Of a DNA stretch of 64,000 nt, positions 32,344 through 41,576 are shown one piece after another. The position numbers and the translations under genes were made by a program. The notes under the pieces are model-generated. The model ran no database searches. It was not told where the DNA came from and saw only the letters and a program-made list of their open reading frames with translations. The number at the start of each line of letters is the position of its first letter. Within the stretch, counting starts at the first letter, position 1. Source of the stretch: Corythucha ciliata (Eukaryota; Arthropoda; Insecta; Hemiptera; Tingidae); assembly GCA_038030265.1 (NCBI GenBank), contig CM075939.1, positions 12,009,253-12,073,252 on the forward strand, given 5' to 3'.

Positions 32344-33306
32344 CAGAGACTTCTTAGAAAGGTGCAACAGGTACGAAATAAGCAACGTCGACATCCCTCC
32401 GCCCATTGACGTCGAGTGCAAAGCCGTTGAAGATGCTGCCGCTTCTAAACGTCCCGCCTTCGACCTGATGAATGTCGCCAGGAATCGAGCCTCAAAAATC
32501 GCCCGGTAATGTTTGCAGCGACGGGTGACAAACCCTTAACGGGATATAATTAACGGATAGTTCTCCTTGCCTACAGTTACAAAGAGGAGAAAGCTCTGGA
32601 AGAGGAAGTGGCTAAACTTGGGAAAATCGTCAAATCTGATCGGGTCGACGAAGATGTTAAAAGAGAGTACTATTTGAAATTTATTAAATATCACGTTGGA
32701 AAATCGCTGGAGGAACTGGACTGCCTGCAGTCCGAAAAGAGGATTTTGGCACATATGAAAGCTGTCCAAAAGGTTATGAGTTTCTGTTTTGCTTGCGTTG
32801 CAGCCGTTTTTTCATTTCAATTTTTACTCCCTCAGAATGAGACTGTCCTTGGAGCTGAAGAACAAAAAAGAAAGAGCAAGAACATTCCACCCCCAAAACC
32901 CTTGAAAGCAGTCATTATAACGAGAGACGAACTACAAAAAGCTGTGTACGGTGCTGGGTACCCCTCTCTTCCCACTATGACCGTTCAAGAATTTTACGAC
33001 CAGCGAGTTAAAGATGGAATGTAAGCTTTAACCCCTCCCCTCCCCATAATTTTGCTGCAGAATTGACACCTAAGCGACATTTGTCTTCAAAACAGCTTTC
33101 CCGACGAGAAACAAGTTCAGTCAAATTCGTTGCTGGCTAAAGCCCTTCAGGGTAAATCGGCGAACGAGGAAGAGGACGAGGAGAAAGCAAAGAGAGAGGA
33201 GCTCGTCGAACGGGACAACGAAAGAGAATTGGCTCGGTTACGTGCCATGGACGATTTTAAGGATGATACGAAACGTGGATCTGGCAATCGATACAACAGG
33301 AGCTAA
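28772..33306 (+). CDS. IGBP1: IGBP1 / alpha4 / Tap42, PP2A-family phosphatase regulator
   Basis: Six exons join in phase: 28772-28900, 28966-29177, 32347-32505, 32577-32772, 32836-33020, 33096-33306. They give about 363 residues; the human protein has 339. The TAP42 helical domain fills the N-terminal two thirds (LLEEATRL, NLRLFLLPALLGTLALK, YYLKFIKYHVGKSLEEL). The family signature GAGYPSLPTMTVQEFYDQR is at residues 271-289, followed by an acidic/basic tail ending GNRYNRS. The protein binds and protects free catalytic subunits of PP2A, PP4 and PP6 and links to TOR signalling. Intron 2 (29178-32346) carries a LINE relic and an X-box array and ends in a 45-T tract. Intron 4 is 63 bp, a multiple of three and stop-free, so retention would add 21 residues. 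An in-frame TTG lies two codons before the ATG. The ATG at 28772 is preferred. Confidence 0.95.
29178..30208. other. IGBP1 intron 2, left part
   Basis: Repeat-like, no exon signal. A segment near 29,756-30,090 beginning AAGGCTCGTTTACACGATTC has a MITE-like look, but its second terminus was not found. Confidence 0.35.
30209..31560 (-). mobile_element. 5'-truncated LINE with RNase H domain
   Basis: On the minus strand, frame 31186-30209 is open for 325 codons and encodes a full RNase H domain with the DEDD set in FTDGSK, AEVAAIEACA, YSDSRAA and NERADELAK. A C-terminal CERCG ... HLVREC zinc motif follows. Upstream (about 31,500-31,160) the end of the reverse transcriptase is readable (IIRPRIVYGAMVWW, then QRLACLATLGAFRTTPT) but is broken by a TGA and a frameshift. 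An RNase H domain after RT is typical of the I/LOA-type clades, not Jockey. The element is truncated at its 5' end near 31,560 and dead, though the RNase H frame is undamaged. It sits in IGBP1 intron 2, antisense to the gene. Confidence 0.9.
31643..31806 (+). repeat. 30-bp tandem array of RFX (X-box) palindromes
   Basis: About five 30-bp units, each holding GTTGCCATGGTAAC or a near variant. Matches to the RFX consensus GTTNCCATGGNAAC are at 31658, 31688, 31718 (ATT start), 31748 and 31793. Half-degenerate versions (GTTACCATAGCAAC type) are at 31643, 31703 and 31778. Eight sites fall in 164 bp within IGBP1 intron 2, about 540 bp before exon 3. The repeat leaves long open frames in several frames because its unit is a multiple of three; these are not genes. 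Confidence 0.85.
31850..32195 (-). repeat. Type I minisatellite, reverse orientation, IGBP1 intron 2
   Basis: Degenerate units with CAATTTTAGCC and GCGAATTAGCG cores on the plus strand, ending about 100 bp before the poly-T tract at the exon 3 acceptor. Confidence 0.65.
32299..32346 (+). promoter_or_regulatory. 45-T polypyrimidine tract and 3' splice site of IGBP1 intron 2
   Basis: An uninterrupted run of 45 T (32299-32343) leads straight into the CAG acceptor at 32344-32346. Ordinary tracts here are 8-15 nt. It may be a poly(A)-tail relic of an antisense retro-insertion that became the splice signal. Confidence 0.7.
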
Positions 33307-35774
33307 AAACCGAAGCCTAAACGCAAGTTAATTTTTGATTCTTAAAATCGACAAGAAATGAATTGAAGATGAGTGTGAATTTTGGTAGAATGTGTAAATA
33401 TGAAGTAAACGTGTGCGAAAATGTCATTTCTGGTCTCATTTACGGGAACTCTGTTGTTTCGACTCGGTTTTGCCTGGTCAGTTCACGAGCGCCAGCGCTT
33501 GGGCGCGCCGTAGGCGTGGGTTCCGGCCCGGAGGACCAAACATGATGATGCGTGGACTGTATAGTAATAGAAAAACATTCCGTTCTCAAAGGCTTTTTGT
33601 CAATAATTAACGTTTTATTATTAATTCTCTTGTGTTAAACGCTGACTCGGGGCTAAAATTTAGCAAAAGAAAGTAATCTGTTGCTTCTGAAGGCAACTTC
33701 GGGCCAAAACCTAAAAAAAGCGCTAATCCATAGCTAAAAGTAATAAAACAAAAATGTAAATGCGGGGCAAAAATAGTTCGTACACCGCTAATTTGCGGCC
33801 AATATTGAGAAAAATCACTAATTAATTAGCGCGGCTGAAATTAACGAAAAACGCTATACTTGCTGCTCAAAGTGCTAATTCACTGCTGAAAGGGTAAAAA
33901 AACGCTAATTTGCTGCGAAAATCGTGGAAAACGAGACCATAAAATCGGTATCGGTGAGATATAAGACAGCAAAGTAGGGGAAAAATTATGCAGCACCGAA
34001 TACTAAAGTAACCGAATACTAAAATGGCTCCTCCACGCACCGCCAGGAACACTCACATGAAGCCGTCGCAGCCTCATAGCCTTATAGGATCAGTGGTGGT
34101 CCTCCATCTATCGGTGCCCAGAGCGGAAGACCCCGTAACATATTTTTTTGCCCAAATTGCCGAATTCAAGGGTTTGGTTCATCCAAAAAAATGAAATTTC
34201 GTGGTTTGACACTTTTTAAGGACCAATTTCAGCTCTTTAGCTCATTGTAGCTCTTTCAAAGTTTCAAGCCAAATATGACTGTTTACTTCATCGCTTAACG
34301 ACCGCTTTTTCTCAATTTTAGCAGCGAACTAGAGCTTTTCCCTAATTTTAGCCGTGAGTAAGTAGTTAGCGTGTTTTTACTTCAATTTTAGCAGATAGTT
34401 GACGTTTTTTTTCCCCCATTTCTGCCGCGAATGAGCTATGTTTCCAACTTTTAAATATGAATTAGCGCTTTTCTCAACTTTAGTTGCGTATTTATCGAAA
34501 CTACATACTAGCGTTTTTTCTCAATCTTGGTCAGGATGTTGGATCAGAAACCACGAATTGCCGCATTGTCTCAATGTTAGCCACGAAGAGCACTTTTTCT
34601 CAATTTTAGCCGGGAATATTAGAGTTTTTCAAAACGTTGAGCCCACAGAACAGCGAAAAATGAGCGTGGTCTCAATTTCAGACGTAGACTTGCCCGTAAG
34701 CTTGCTCAGAGAAAATAACTGCGCACATGGGCCTCGATAGGCTATTGCCTAGAGGAAGTTAAATTGGGGCAGAACGCCGCTGCCCAGTTCAAACATCAAC
34801 ATGGTTCCCTCGGACTTGCCAAGTTGAGCCGGAGATCGTGGTGCAGTGGCAATTTTCATAATTGTCCTGTGGGTCAAAACCCCCAGGGTCATTTGCGTTC
34901 ATCACGAAAAGCCAAAATTTCATCTTTCTGGGGTAGCTAGCTGTCAACTCGAAGTTTTTCCGCCAGGTTGAAGAAACATAATATGGCGGTTTCCATTTGC
35001 ATAAAATTCAGTTCTAGAGGCAAGCATTTCCACCCGTCTTTTCCGTTACCACATGATATAATTCAGAGAAAACGGGTGGAAATGCTCGGCTCCGAGCTGA
35101 ATTTTATGTAAATAGAAAACGATAATAGTTTACAAATAAGAACAAATTGGAGGTAGGGGGGCTATGCGCCCACCAAACCTTGGGTGCAATCTTCAGAATA
35201 GTTTTCCTCTAATAACTTGTACAATCCATTCTCTCTTTACTTGCTTGACTCAAACTCAACAAGTCTTTGTTCTTGGGGGGGGGGGGAGAGCCCATGGGGT
35301 GGCAAAAACAAATTAGCCTCGGGGCGGCAAGAAGCAAGATCTGGCCCTGCGGGAGGGTGCTATTGCTTAATAATTGGCCCGTGCTAACGCAGTTTTGTTG
35401 GGCTAGAGAGTATTTCATTTAAATGCTAATTACCTACTGTACTTTTTCAAAACGGCAAAAATTGGGTTTCATTGATGTGACTTTTCATTGCCAATGGACA
35501 AATAACAACAAATGTTTCTGTAGGGGGGCATTTGTGATCAAAAGTGTCAAATCGAAGCTAAAATCTTTCAATTTCTTCCATTTAGAAAGTAATTACATAA
35601 TTTTTATTTTCCATTTTTTAAATTTTTCATCTGCTTCGAACATTGCTCTTATGAAGTCTCATGACTTTATAAGGCAACTCGTGAAACAAAAATGGTTGCA
35701 ACCACTGGACTTGAACAAGAAACTCAAAAGTTGAATAGGACGGTTTTGGGAAACGTTAGGGCGATTCAAGCCCT
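33307..35774. repeat. Gene-free spacer with type I minisatellites
   Basis: Plus-oriented type I units at about 33,630-33,930 and minus-oriented units at about 34,280-34,720. Also the hairpin MITE at 34,979-35,127 and a G-run near 35,275. The G/C-rich stretch 33,440-33,540 just past IGBP1 is tRNA-SINE-like but does not fold as a tRNA. No coding frame. Confidence 0.5.
34979..35127. mobile_element. Hairpin MITE, copy 2
   Basis: Nearly all of the element folds on itself. The arms share CCATTTGCATAAAATTCAG and GCATTTCCACCCGT around a loop with ACCACATGATATAATTC. The ends read TATGGCGGTTTCC and its complement, apparently inside TA. Same family as 45,650-45,797 and 55,278-55,384. Confidence 0.8.
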
Positions 35775-36619
35775 ATGGCCAAACGTGTCAACGTCGACAA
35801 GAACTCATTAAATCCCTACTCGGATGCGTTGAGTAAGTGCCTTGTAAAATTTTTACTCCTGCGGGCATTTTGTTTGTGATCGTTACACATATTCTTTTAG
35901 CTAAATTCGATGCCAACAAAGATAAAATCGGGTTGAAACACAAAAAATGCACTTTTATAGGATTAGTAAGAGATCAACTTAGACATTTTAGAGTGAAAGT
36001 GACGTCAATCGCCTATAGGTAATGTTTTGATTTTGGGAATGAGTGTGTGGTGGTGGTGATGTAGGTGGGGGGAGGGGGTGACGCCCCTTGTGTCTGGAAA
36101 ACAAAAGGGAACTTTTATTACAGCAGTCCTTCGAGTCATGACACCACCAAGTCTCCGCCATCGACGTCTATTTTCGGAAGATATTTTGGAGGAAAAGAAA
36201 GCGCCACTCAAAGTTCGAGTGGTAGTTCAACTCAAACGCCGGCGGCAGGCTCTGCTGGCGCTGGCGCCACACCGGGCTCTTCCAAATCACCGGTAGAATC
36301 TGCTAGCAGTGCTGCAGGTAGTAGCGATTGACGAGGAAAGGGAGAAATAATTATTTTAATTTTTTTCTCAATAATTAACTTTTGTTTTTTGTTTTTTTCA
36401 CGAGGCGACGACTCTCGTAGAAGAGACAGAGGAGGTCCACGAACGCTCGCATCAACCGAAGGATTCTGTCAAAAAGTGTTCAGTTTTCTTTTTATCATGC
36501 TCGTGGTGGGCCTTTTGCTGGCCGGCGGTGCCTATGTATCAACGCACTTGTGTCCGTCATTTTCAAGAGGCTGCGGTGGCTGTCTGACACTGAAGCGCAA
36601 GGTGACCTACACTTACTGA
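35775..36619 (+). CDS. Unrecognised small single-pass membrane protein
   Basis: I do not recognise the family. Four exons (35775-35832, 35901-36018, 36124-36317, 36405-36619) join in matching phases 1, 2, 1 and give 194 residues, which supports a real gene. The N-terminal 60 residues are charged and look conserved in style (KFDANKDKIGLKHKKC, RDQLRHFRVKVTS). A Ser/Thr/Ala/Gly-rich low-complexity linker of about 65 residues follows, then a basic patch (DDSRRRDRGG), one hydrophobic segment of about 22 residues (FSFLFIMLVVGLLLAGGAYV) and a short Cys-rich end ending in KRKVTYTY. The layout suggests a tail-anchored or one-pass endomembrane protein. AATAAA lies 26 nt past the stop, so the transcript is compact. 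Confidence 0.6.
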
Positions 36620-36644
36620 CCAAAACGGTTGGGTTGGATGAGGG

Positions 36645-36650
36645 AATAAA
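36645..36650 (+). promoter_or_regulatory. Polyadenylation signal AATAAA of the small membrane-protein gene
   Basis: Begins 26 nt past the TGA at 36617-36619. It separates this gene from the broken gene that follows. Confidence 0.55.
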
Positions 36651-36948
36651 CAGACTTTTAATAAGTACGGAAATATCAGAAATGCTTTGTAAGATGTGTG
36701 GGTTTTCCTATAATGTTATCTCGAAAATTGTTGAACGTCTAGATTGAGGAAGAGGCAGAAGTGCCTTTTACCGGCTAAATGGCATCGGATTTTAGTATAG
36801 TGATCTAGTGTATAGTATAGTGCTCTCCAAAATATGTACTCAAAAAAACACTCATTTTTAAACTGAGACACCAGCTATTCATCAATTGAATGGTTTTTCT
36901 TGGTCAAGAGGAGGGGGGCTTTGTATAAACTATACAAAAATCATCGAA

Positions 36949-38425
36949 ATGGTCTTGTTGAACCGCAGCAAACATATACAGCTCCACCCTCGCTATGTCA
37001 TCCTCTCGGCTCTCGCCGTCGCGTCTCAAATTTTCACGGTGGCGGCAATTTCGGACAAGTAAAAACGACAAAACAACCTGTTCAACAGTGTCGTCTCCAA
37101 AGTGAATAAGGCGATTTCATCGGCCGACTTGGGAGTCGTGGACTTTCGAAGATATCGAACACATGTCTGATGAAAAATTGCACCGAAGGTGCGGTCCAGT
37201 CTCCGTTTCGACCTCAGACCTTCAGCTACCTGAGCTACTCATCAGCCCGGCAATTGAGGTGAGTGGGGGAGCCGATGGACCGCCCCTCACCGGGAACGGA
37301 GGTGCCACTTCACTACCCACCCGACCCAGCAAAACCGAGTCAGGAAGGACCCGGCTCACCAGGACTGATGAGAACCGTGAGTATAACGTGAGGGCGAAAC
37401 GGGGACTGAGGATGTTGTGGCTAGGCGCCACGGCCGAGTTCAATAAAGAGCGTGAGATGTTAGGGGCAGGTCCCACCAAACAATCACGAAAAATTGCACC
37501 GAAGGTGCGGTCCAGTCTGATGGGTTCAAACTGAAGATCAAGGAGTCCACGGTCAGTAATATCAGTAAACTTGAACGATTTGGTAACGCCGTGGCCTTCA
37601 AGATGGGCAGTAAGTTCAGCAAATTTTTGTTGTTGTTGTCGTTAACCGTCTAACGTTCACGAAACAGGCTCGACGATTCTTAAAGGATCCCTCTGACTAT
37701 TTCAAACCTCTGAGCCTATTCTGAAAAGTTCGGAGCATCTCGTTGAATGAATCGGTGACACAAAACTGACGGTTCAATTCACGAAAAATCGTATCGACTT
37801 GAACATGGTCCTCTCAAAAAACTCCCAAGGGCAGTGCTTACCACGAATATGGGGAGAATGGCATTCGCTGAATTGAGTGGATCGACCATAGCGTTGGATA
37901 AGAGACATCCGTTCCAAACTTTATATTTAAACAAGCTTTTCCATACTATTTGAACCGAAAGGCCACTCGTTGAGTCAGTCTACTAAAGAATCACTCAACA
38001 CAAGAATGCCGTTCTCAACGGCATTGATATGTGTCAATTCGTGTGAAGTCTCGATCGAAATAAAAGTATGGCAATAAAAAACGGTGAAGGTGCCGCCGTC
38101 CTGTGGTTTTTACTTCAATGTTCCCGTAGGCAAGGAAGTTTGGTAATGGAAAAAAAAAAAAAAAAAAATGCTGACACCAGATTGTGTTCCTAGACCCCGA
38201 AAAGGCCTAAATCTCGATTTTCAGTATGGCGTCCGTCGTCCACTTTATTCTCGACAGATCTGGACGAGTGATGGCTCAGAAGTTGTGTCTTCATCGCTAG
38301 ATGTACACAGTAAATTTGAAAACGATTGGTTGAGCGATTTGGAAGATATTATAACAAATGTACTCAAAGTAAAAATGGTTGGATCCTTAGAATTCCAAGA
38401 GAATATTATAAAATTTGATGATTGA
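36949..38425 (+). pseudogene. Broken gene, possibly a group-7-allergen-like secreted lipid-binding protein
   Basis: The ATG at 36949 opens a signal-peptide-like frame (VILSALAVASQIFTVAA) that meets TAA after ISDK, then stays open in the same frame for LFNSVVSKVNKAISSADLG before a frameshift. A later piece, DGFKLKIKESTVSNIS with SKLERFGNAVAFKMG (about 37,515-37,610), and a last one, FENDWLSDLEDIITNVLK (38,315-38,370), also look coding. Their order and spacing recall mite group 7 allergens of the JHBP/BPI fold (INKAV.., ..VRGLKQMKRVGDA); this is recollection, not a search. A 316-bp insertion splits the middle, and stops interrupt 37,670-38,090. It could still be a live gene if introns remove the breaks, but I could not join the parts in phase. 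Confidence 0.35.
37203..37518 (+). mobile_element. 316-bp insertion flanked by a 31-bp direct repeat
   Basis: The 31 bp from GAAAAATTGCACCG to TCCAGTCT occur at 37172-37202 and again, identical, at 37488-37518. The sequence between shares an ACCTCAGACCTTCAGC motif with 15,340-15,355, so it may be a dispersed short element (SINE-like). No RNA polymerase III boxes are clear. The long target-type duplication fits a LINE-mobilised insertion. Confidence 0.6.
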
Positions 38426-38612
38426 TCGTTCAAAATCGTCAACTAGGTTTCTAGAAAACGCTGCTAAAATTTGAATAAGATTTGTTGAGCGGCACAGTTG
38501 CTACGGGTTTGAGTTTGGACTAAAATCATTGACATGGGACGAATATTGAGAGAAATAGAGCTCTGTCCAGCAAATTTTGGAACTTTGACGTTTTTATGAG
38601 AGCAGAACTTCA

Positions 38613-38787
38613 GGGCAGGCCTGCCCCCTATTCTATAACTTTTAGCAAAATTTCTCAGCTGATCACTTTCTATTATTCACCTTTTTTATTTCGCTAACGC
38701 ACGCGTTAGTGGCGTCTTCCATTCAATGCAATACACTAGTGTGGTGTAAGTTTTTTACATATTATGTTTATGGAGAGGACGCTGCAC
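38613..38787. repeat. Left part of an outer repeat interrupted by the hAT element
   Basis: CTGCCCCCTATTCTATAACTT at 38,622 mirrors ACAGAATAGGGGGGCAG at 40,716. GCGTCTTCCATTC and GAATGGAAATCGCC lie on either side of the hAT element. A relative lies at 60,960-61,110. So an older inverted-repeat element was split by the hAT insertion. Confidence 0.5.
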
Positions 38788-40667
38788 CAGGGGCGTAGCC
38801 AGCCGGTGATCAAGGGGTGGGCAGCCAGCTCATGCGCAGGCACAATCCATAGTGGGGAGGAGGGGGTGCGCACGTCTAGAGAAAAAGTTCTCGTTTGCGG
38901 ACGAAATCTCAAAAAGGACATTTTGCGGCTAAGACTGAGGAAAAACACCCATTCACGGCTAAAATTGAGAAATAGCGCTGGTTCACGTTAAACTTGAGAA
39001 ATAAATCTCGTTATTAGCGGTTGAAATTGAGAAAACACGCCAATTTGCGATTTCGCGATGCAAAGTCCGGGGCGAAATTAAGAAAATGTGCTAATTCATG
39101 GTTTATAGAACTCTTTTCACAGCTAAAATTTACAAAATAAATTGCTCGTTCAATGTGGAATTGAGAAAAATCAGTCATTTGCGGCTGGAATCGAGGAAAC
39201 GCGCCAATTCACGGCTAAAATTGAGAAATGGAGCTCATTCACGCAGGTAAAATTGAGAGAAGGCGCCAGTTCGTGGTTTCTCAAGCATCGGTAAACATTG
39301 CGAGAAAAGAGCTAATTGACCGTTTTTATACATATATAAATGGCAAGTTTGCGGGTGAAATTGAGAAAGAGCGTGACTTAGCGCATACATTTTTGAAAAA
39401 AGTGCTTATTCACGGCTAAAATTACGGAAAATTGTTCGTTAGCCCGTGAAATTGAGGGGTCAAAATTAATTAAATTCGCTCTCACGCGGATTATGTGAAC
39501 TTTTTCACTGCTGAAATTTGAATGGAGAAAAAATTGCTCAAGGCAGAATTAGAAAAAAGCACTAATTTCCGGCTAGAATTCTGGGAAAACGAATTGGCGA
39601 AATTGTCACCGTTTGTTGTTGATTGGTGGAATTCTCGTGGCTACAATTGAGAAATAGCGTTCATCCACATGTTAAAATGAGGAAAAACGTTTTTTTTTGT
39701 TGTTTTTTTTTTTGCGGCTGAAACTGACAGAACGCACCAATTTGCAGATAGGCGATGCCCGGTGCTGGCCGCAATTGAAATAGTATATCAAAAATGCGTT
39801 ATTTCACGGTTTTTTTGAGACCTTTGCACGGCTAAAATGAAGAAAATGGGTTAGTTCGAGTTAGAATTGAGAAAAAGCACTCAGTTTCAGCTGAAATTAA
39901 GGAAAACGTCAATTCGAGGCTAAAAATAGTACTCATTCACGAGTAAAATCGGGGGAAAAAAACTCTGTGCAACTACTCTTGAGAAAAACTGGATCCACGC
40001 CTGTGAGCCAGCTTCACTGGCGAAAATATCAGATGCACCATTGCCTTTTTGCAGGCTTGTAACAGGATCTGGAGGTTGGAATCGCGTCGATTCGCGGTCA
40101 TCGGAGACTAAATTTGCACAGAAACGGCCACTATCCGTCAAAAAATTAATTTCTGCAGGGAAACTGTCGTTTGTAGCCTTCTACTTCGGATTTTATGTCG
40201 AAAACCTGAAACTTCTCCCCCCCCCCCCGGAAAGTGATACTTTTGGAGCTAAACTTTGAATTTTTGACCTGAGACGGTAAACAGAGCTGGCATTTCCTCT
40301 TCCACCATAAGTCTGGATGGCACAGAGGGGTAAACACGATTTGAGCTAGCCAAAAACACACGAAAATTGCGCGTCGAACCTGCGAAAATGGGGTTTTAGT
40401 GTGAAAAATCGGTTTCCAAGTTAAGCCGACCCTCAAAATCGGTTTGTCAGCAACAAACATCGGCGAATTTTTGATTTTTGGTGAAACCGATGATCGAAAA
40501 TGCATTGTTTTTTTTAGTGAGAAAAAAAAAATTGGTTTTATGGAGAGGAATACGAGAAAGCCAGATCAGGGATTTTTTGGGGGGTGGGCAGCTGCCCCAC
40601 GAAATCTGCTCTTTTGATTCTAGGGAGGGCAACTGCCCACCCCTGCCCCCCGCTGGCTACGCCTATG
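38788..40667. mobile_element. Non-autonomous hAT element of 1,880 bp with minisatellite interior
   Basis: It begins CAGGGGCGTAGCCAGC and ends with the complement of CATAGGCGTAGCCAGC. The 8 bp outside both ends are identical (CGCTGCAC at 38780-38787 and 40668-40675), the hAT hallmark. No transposase is encoded. The interior, about 38,900-39,970, is mainly type I minisatellite units (GCTAATTCACGGCTAAAATT theme). A shorter relative in the opposite orientation lies at 43,331-43,896. Confidence 0.88.
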
Positions 40668-41576
40668 CGCTGCACTACACTTGTGCAGTGTGTCGAATGG
40701 AAATCGCCATAAGATTTACAGAATAGGGGGGCAGGGCAAATTAATTAATTTTGATAGGTGAATTTTGATGATTATTCACCAGCGACGGAATTTTGTCGTG
40801 TGAAAGGCGTGATGCAAGCGACGGGAACATGGAAGTATCGTGGGGTCCTCCACACAAACTAAAACGTCAGTTGGGCGTGCCGACACCACGAAATTGGTTA
40901 TGTCTTATTAGTACAGAAATGGCCCAAAAGTTCAGAATCGAGCAATAAAATATAGGTAAAAATTTCCTCGGTGAATTTGAGGCGAAGTTTTGTCCATTTT
41001 CGACGGTCATTGGGACGGAAATTTAAAGCGGTGCACGATTTCGTTTAAAATTTGTACTTTGTGGTTTCTTGCAGTGCTGAATTCAAAAATTATGAGCATT
41101 TAATTGCAGTGGCGTAGCGTATGGGGGGCGGTGGAGCGGCCCACCCTGGGCATCACTTGAAGTGGGGCATCAGTCGGCTGAAGCTTTTTTTTATTTATTT
41201 AACGTGAATATGTTAAAGAACCGAGCACAGTTGGGATAAATATAGAGTCCTTTTGCGTACCACCGGTACAAAACACTCCACGTCTATTCAACTGCCCAGT
41301 GCCCATAGTTGTCAGGTGCTCTGTGAAAGAAATTGTGGCTTCAGGTCTACAAAGAGGCACCAAAACCGCACAAAATGGTCCATTGCTGATCAGGGCTCCC
41401 CCCAAGAGCTATCTATAACAGTATAACGGCCGCCAGTTAGTGGGAGGAGGCGCAAAAACTGCAATGAAGTTGACCGAAAGCTGAGTCTTGGCGATGCCGT
41501 GGCTCTCTTTGGAGGCACAACAGTCTAAGAACTGGATAGAGCGTGCCAGAAGCTGCGGGTTGCATCCATTAAGGCT
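40668..41576. other. Gene-free stretch with an unpaired hAT-like end
   Basis: CAGTGGCGTAGCGTATGGGG at about 41,109 has the form of a hAT left terminus. No partner end was found before the LINE relic. The part to 40,735 belongs to the outer repeat split by the hAT element. Confidence 0.4.

Noticed and set aside
33435..33540. tRNA- or SINE-like G/C-rich stretch with GTGGGTTCCGGCCC
   Set aside because: I could not fold an acceptor stem or anticodon arm, and no paired A box is convincing.
36550..36747. 65-codon frame SVIFKRLRWLSDTEAQ...
   Set aside because: Overlaps the last exon of the four-exon gene in another frame and runs past its polyadenylation signal. Tempting composition, but no splice or start support.
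37163..37534. 123-codon frame
   Set aside because: Spans both 31-bp direct repeats and the inserted element; matches no family and begins inside the broken gene.
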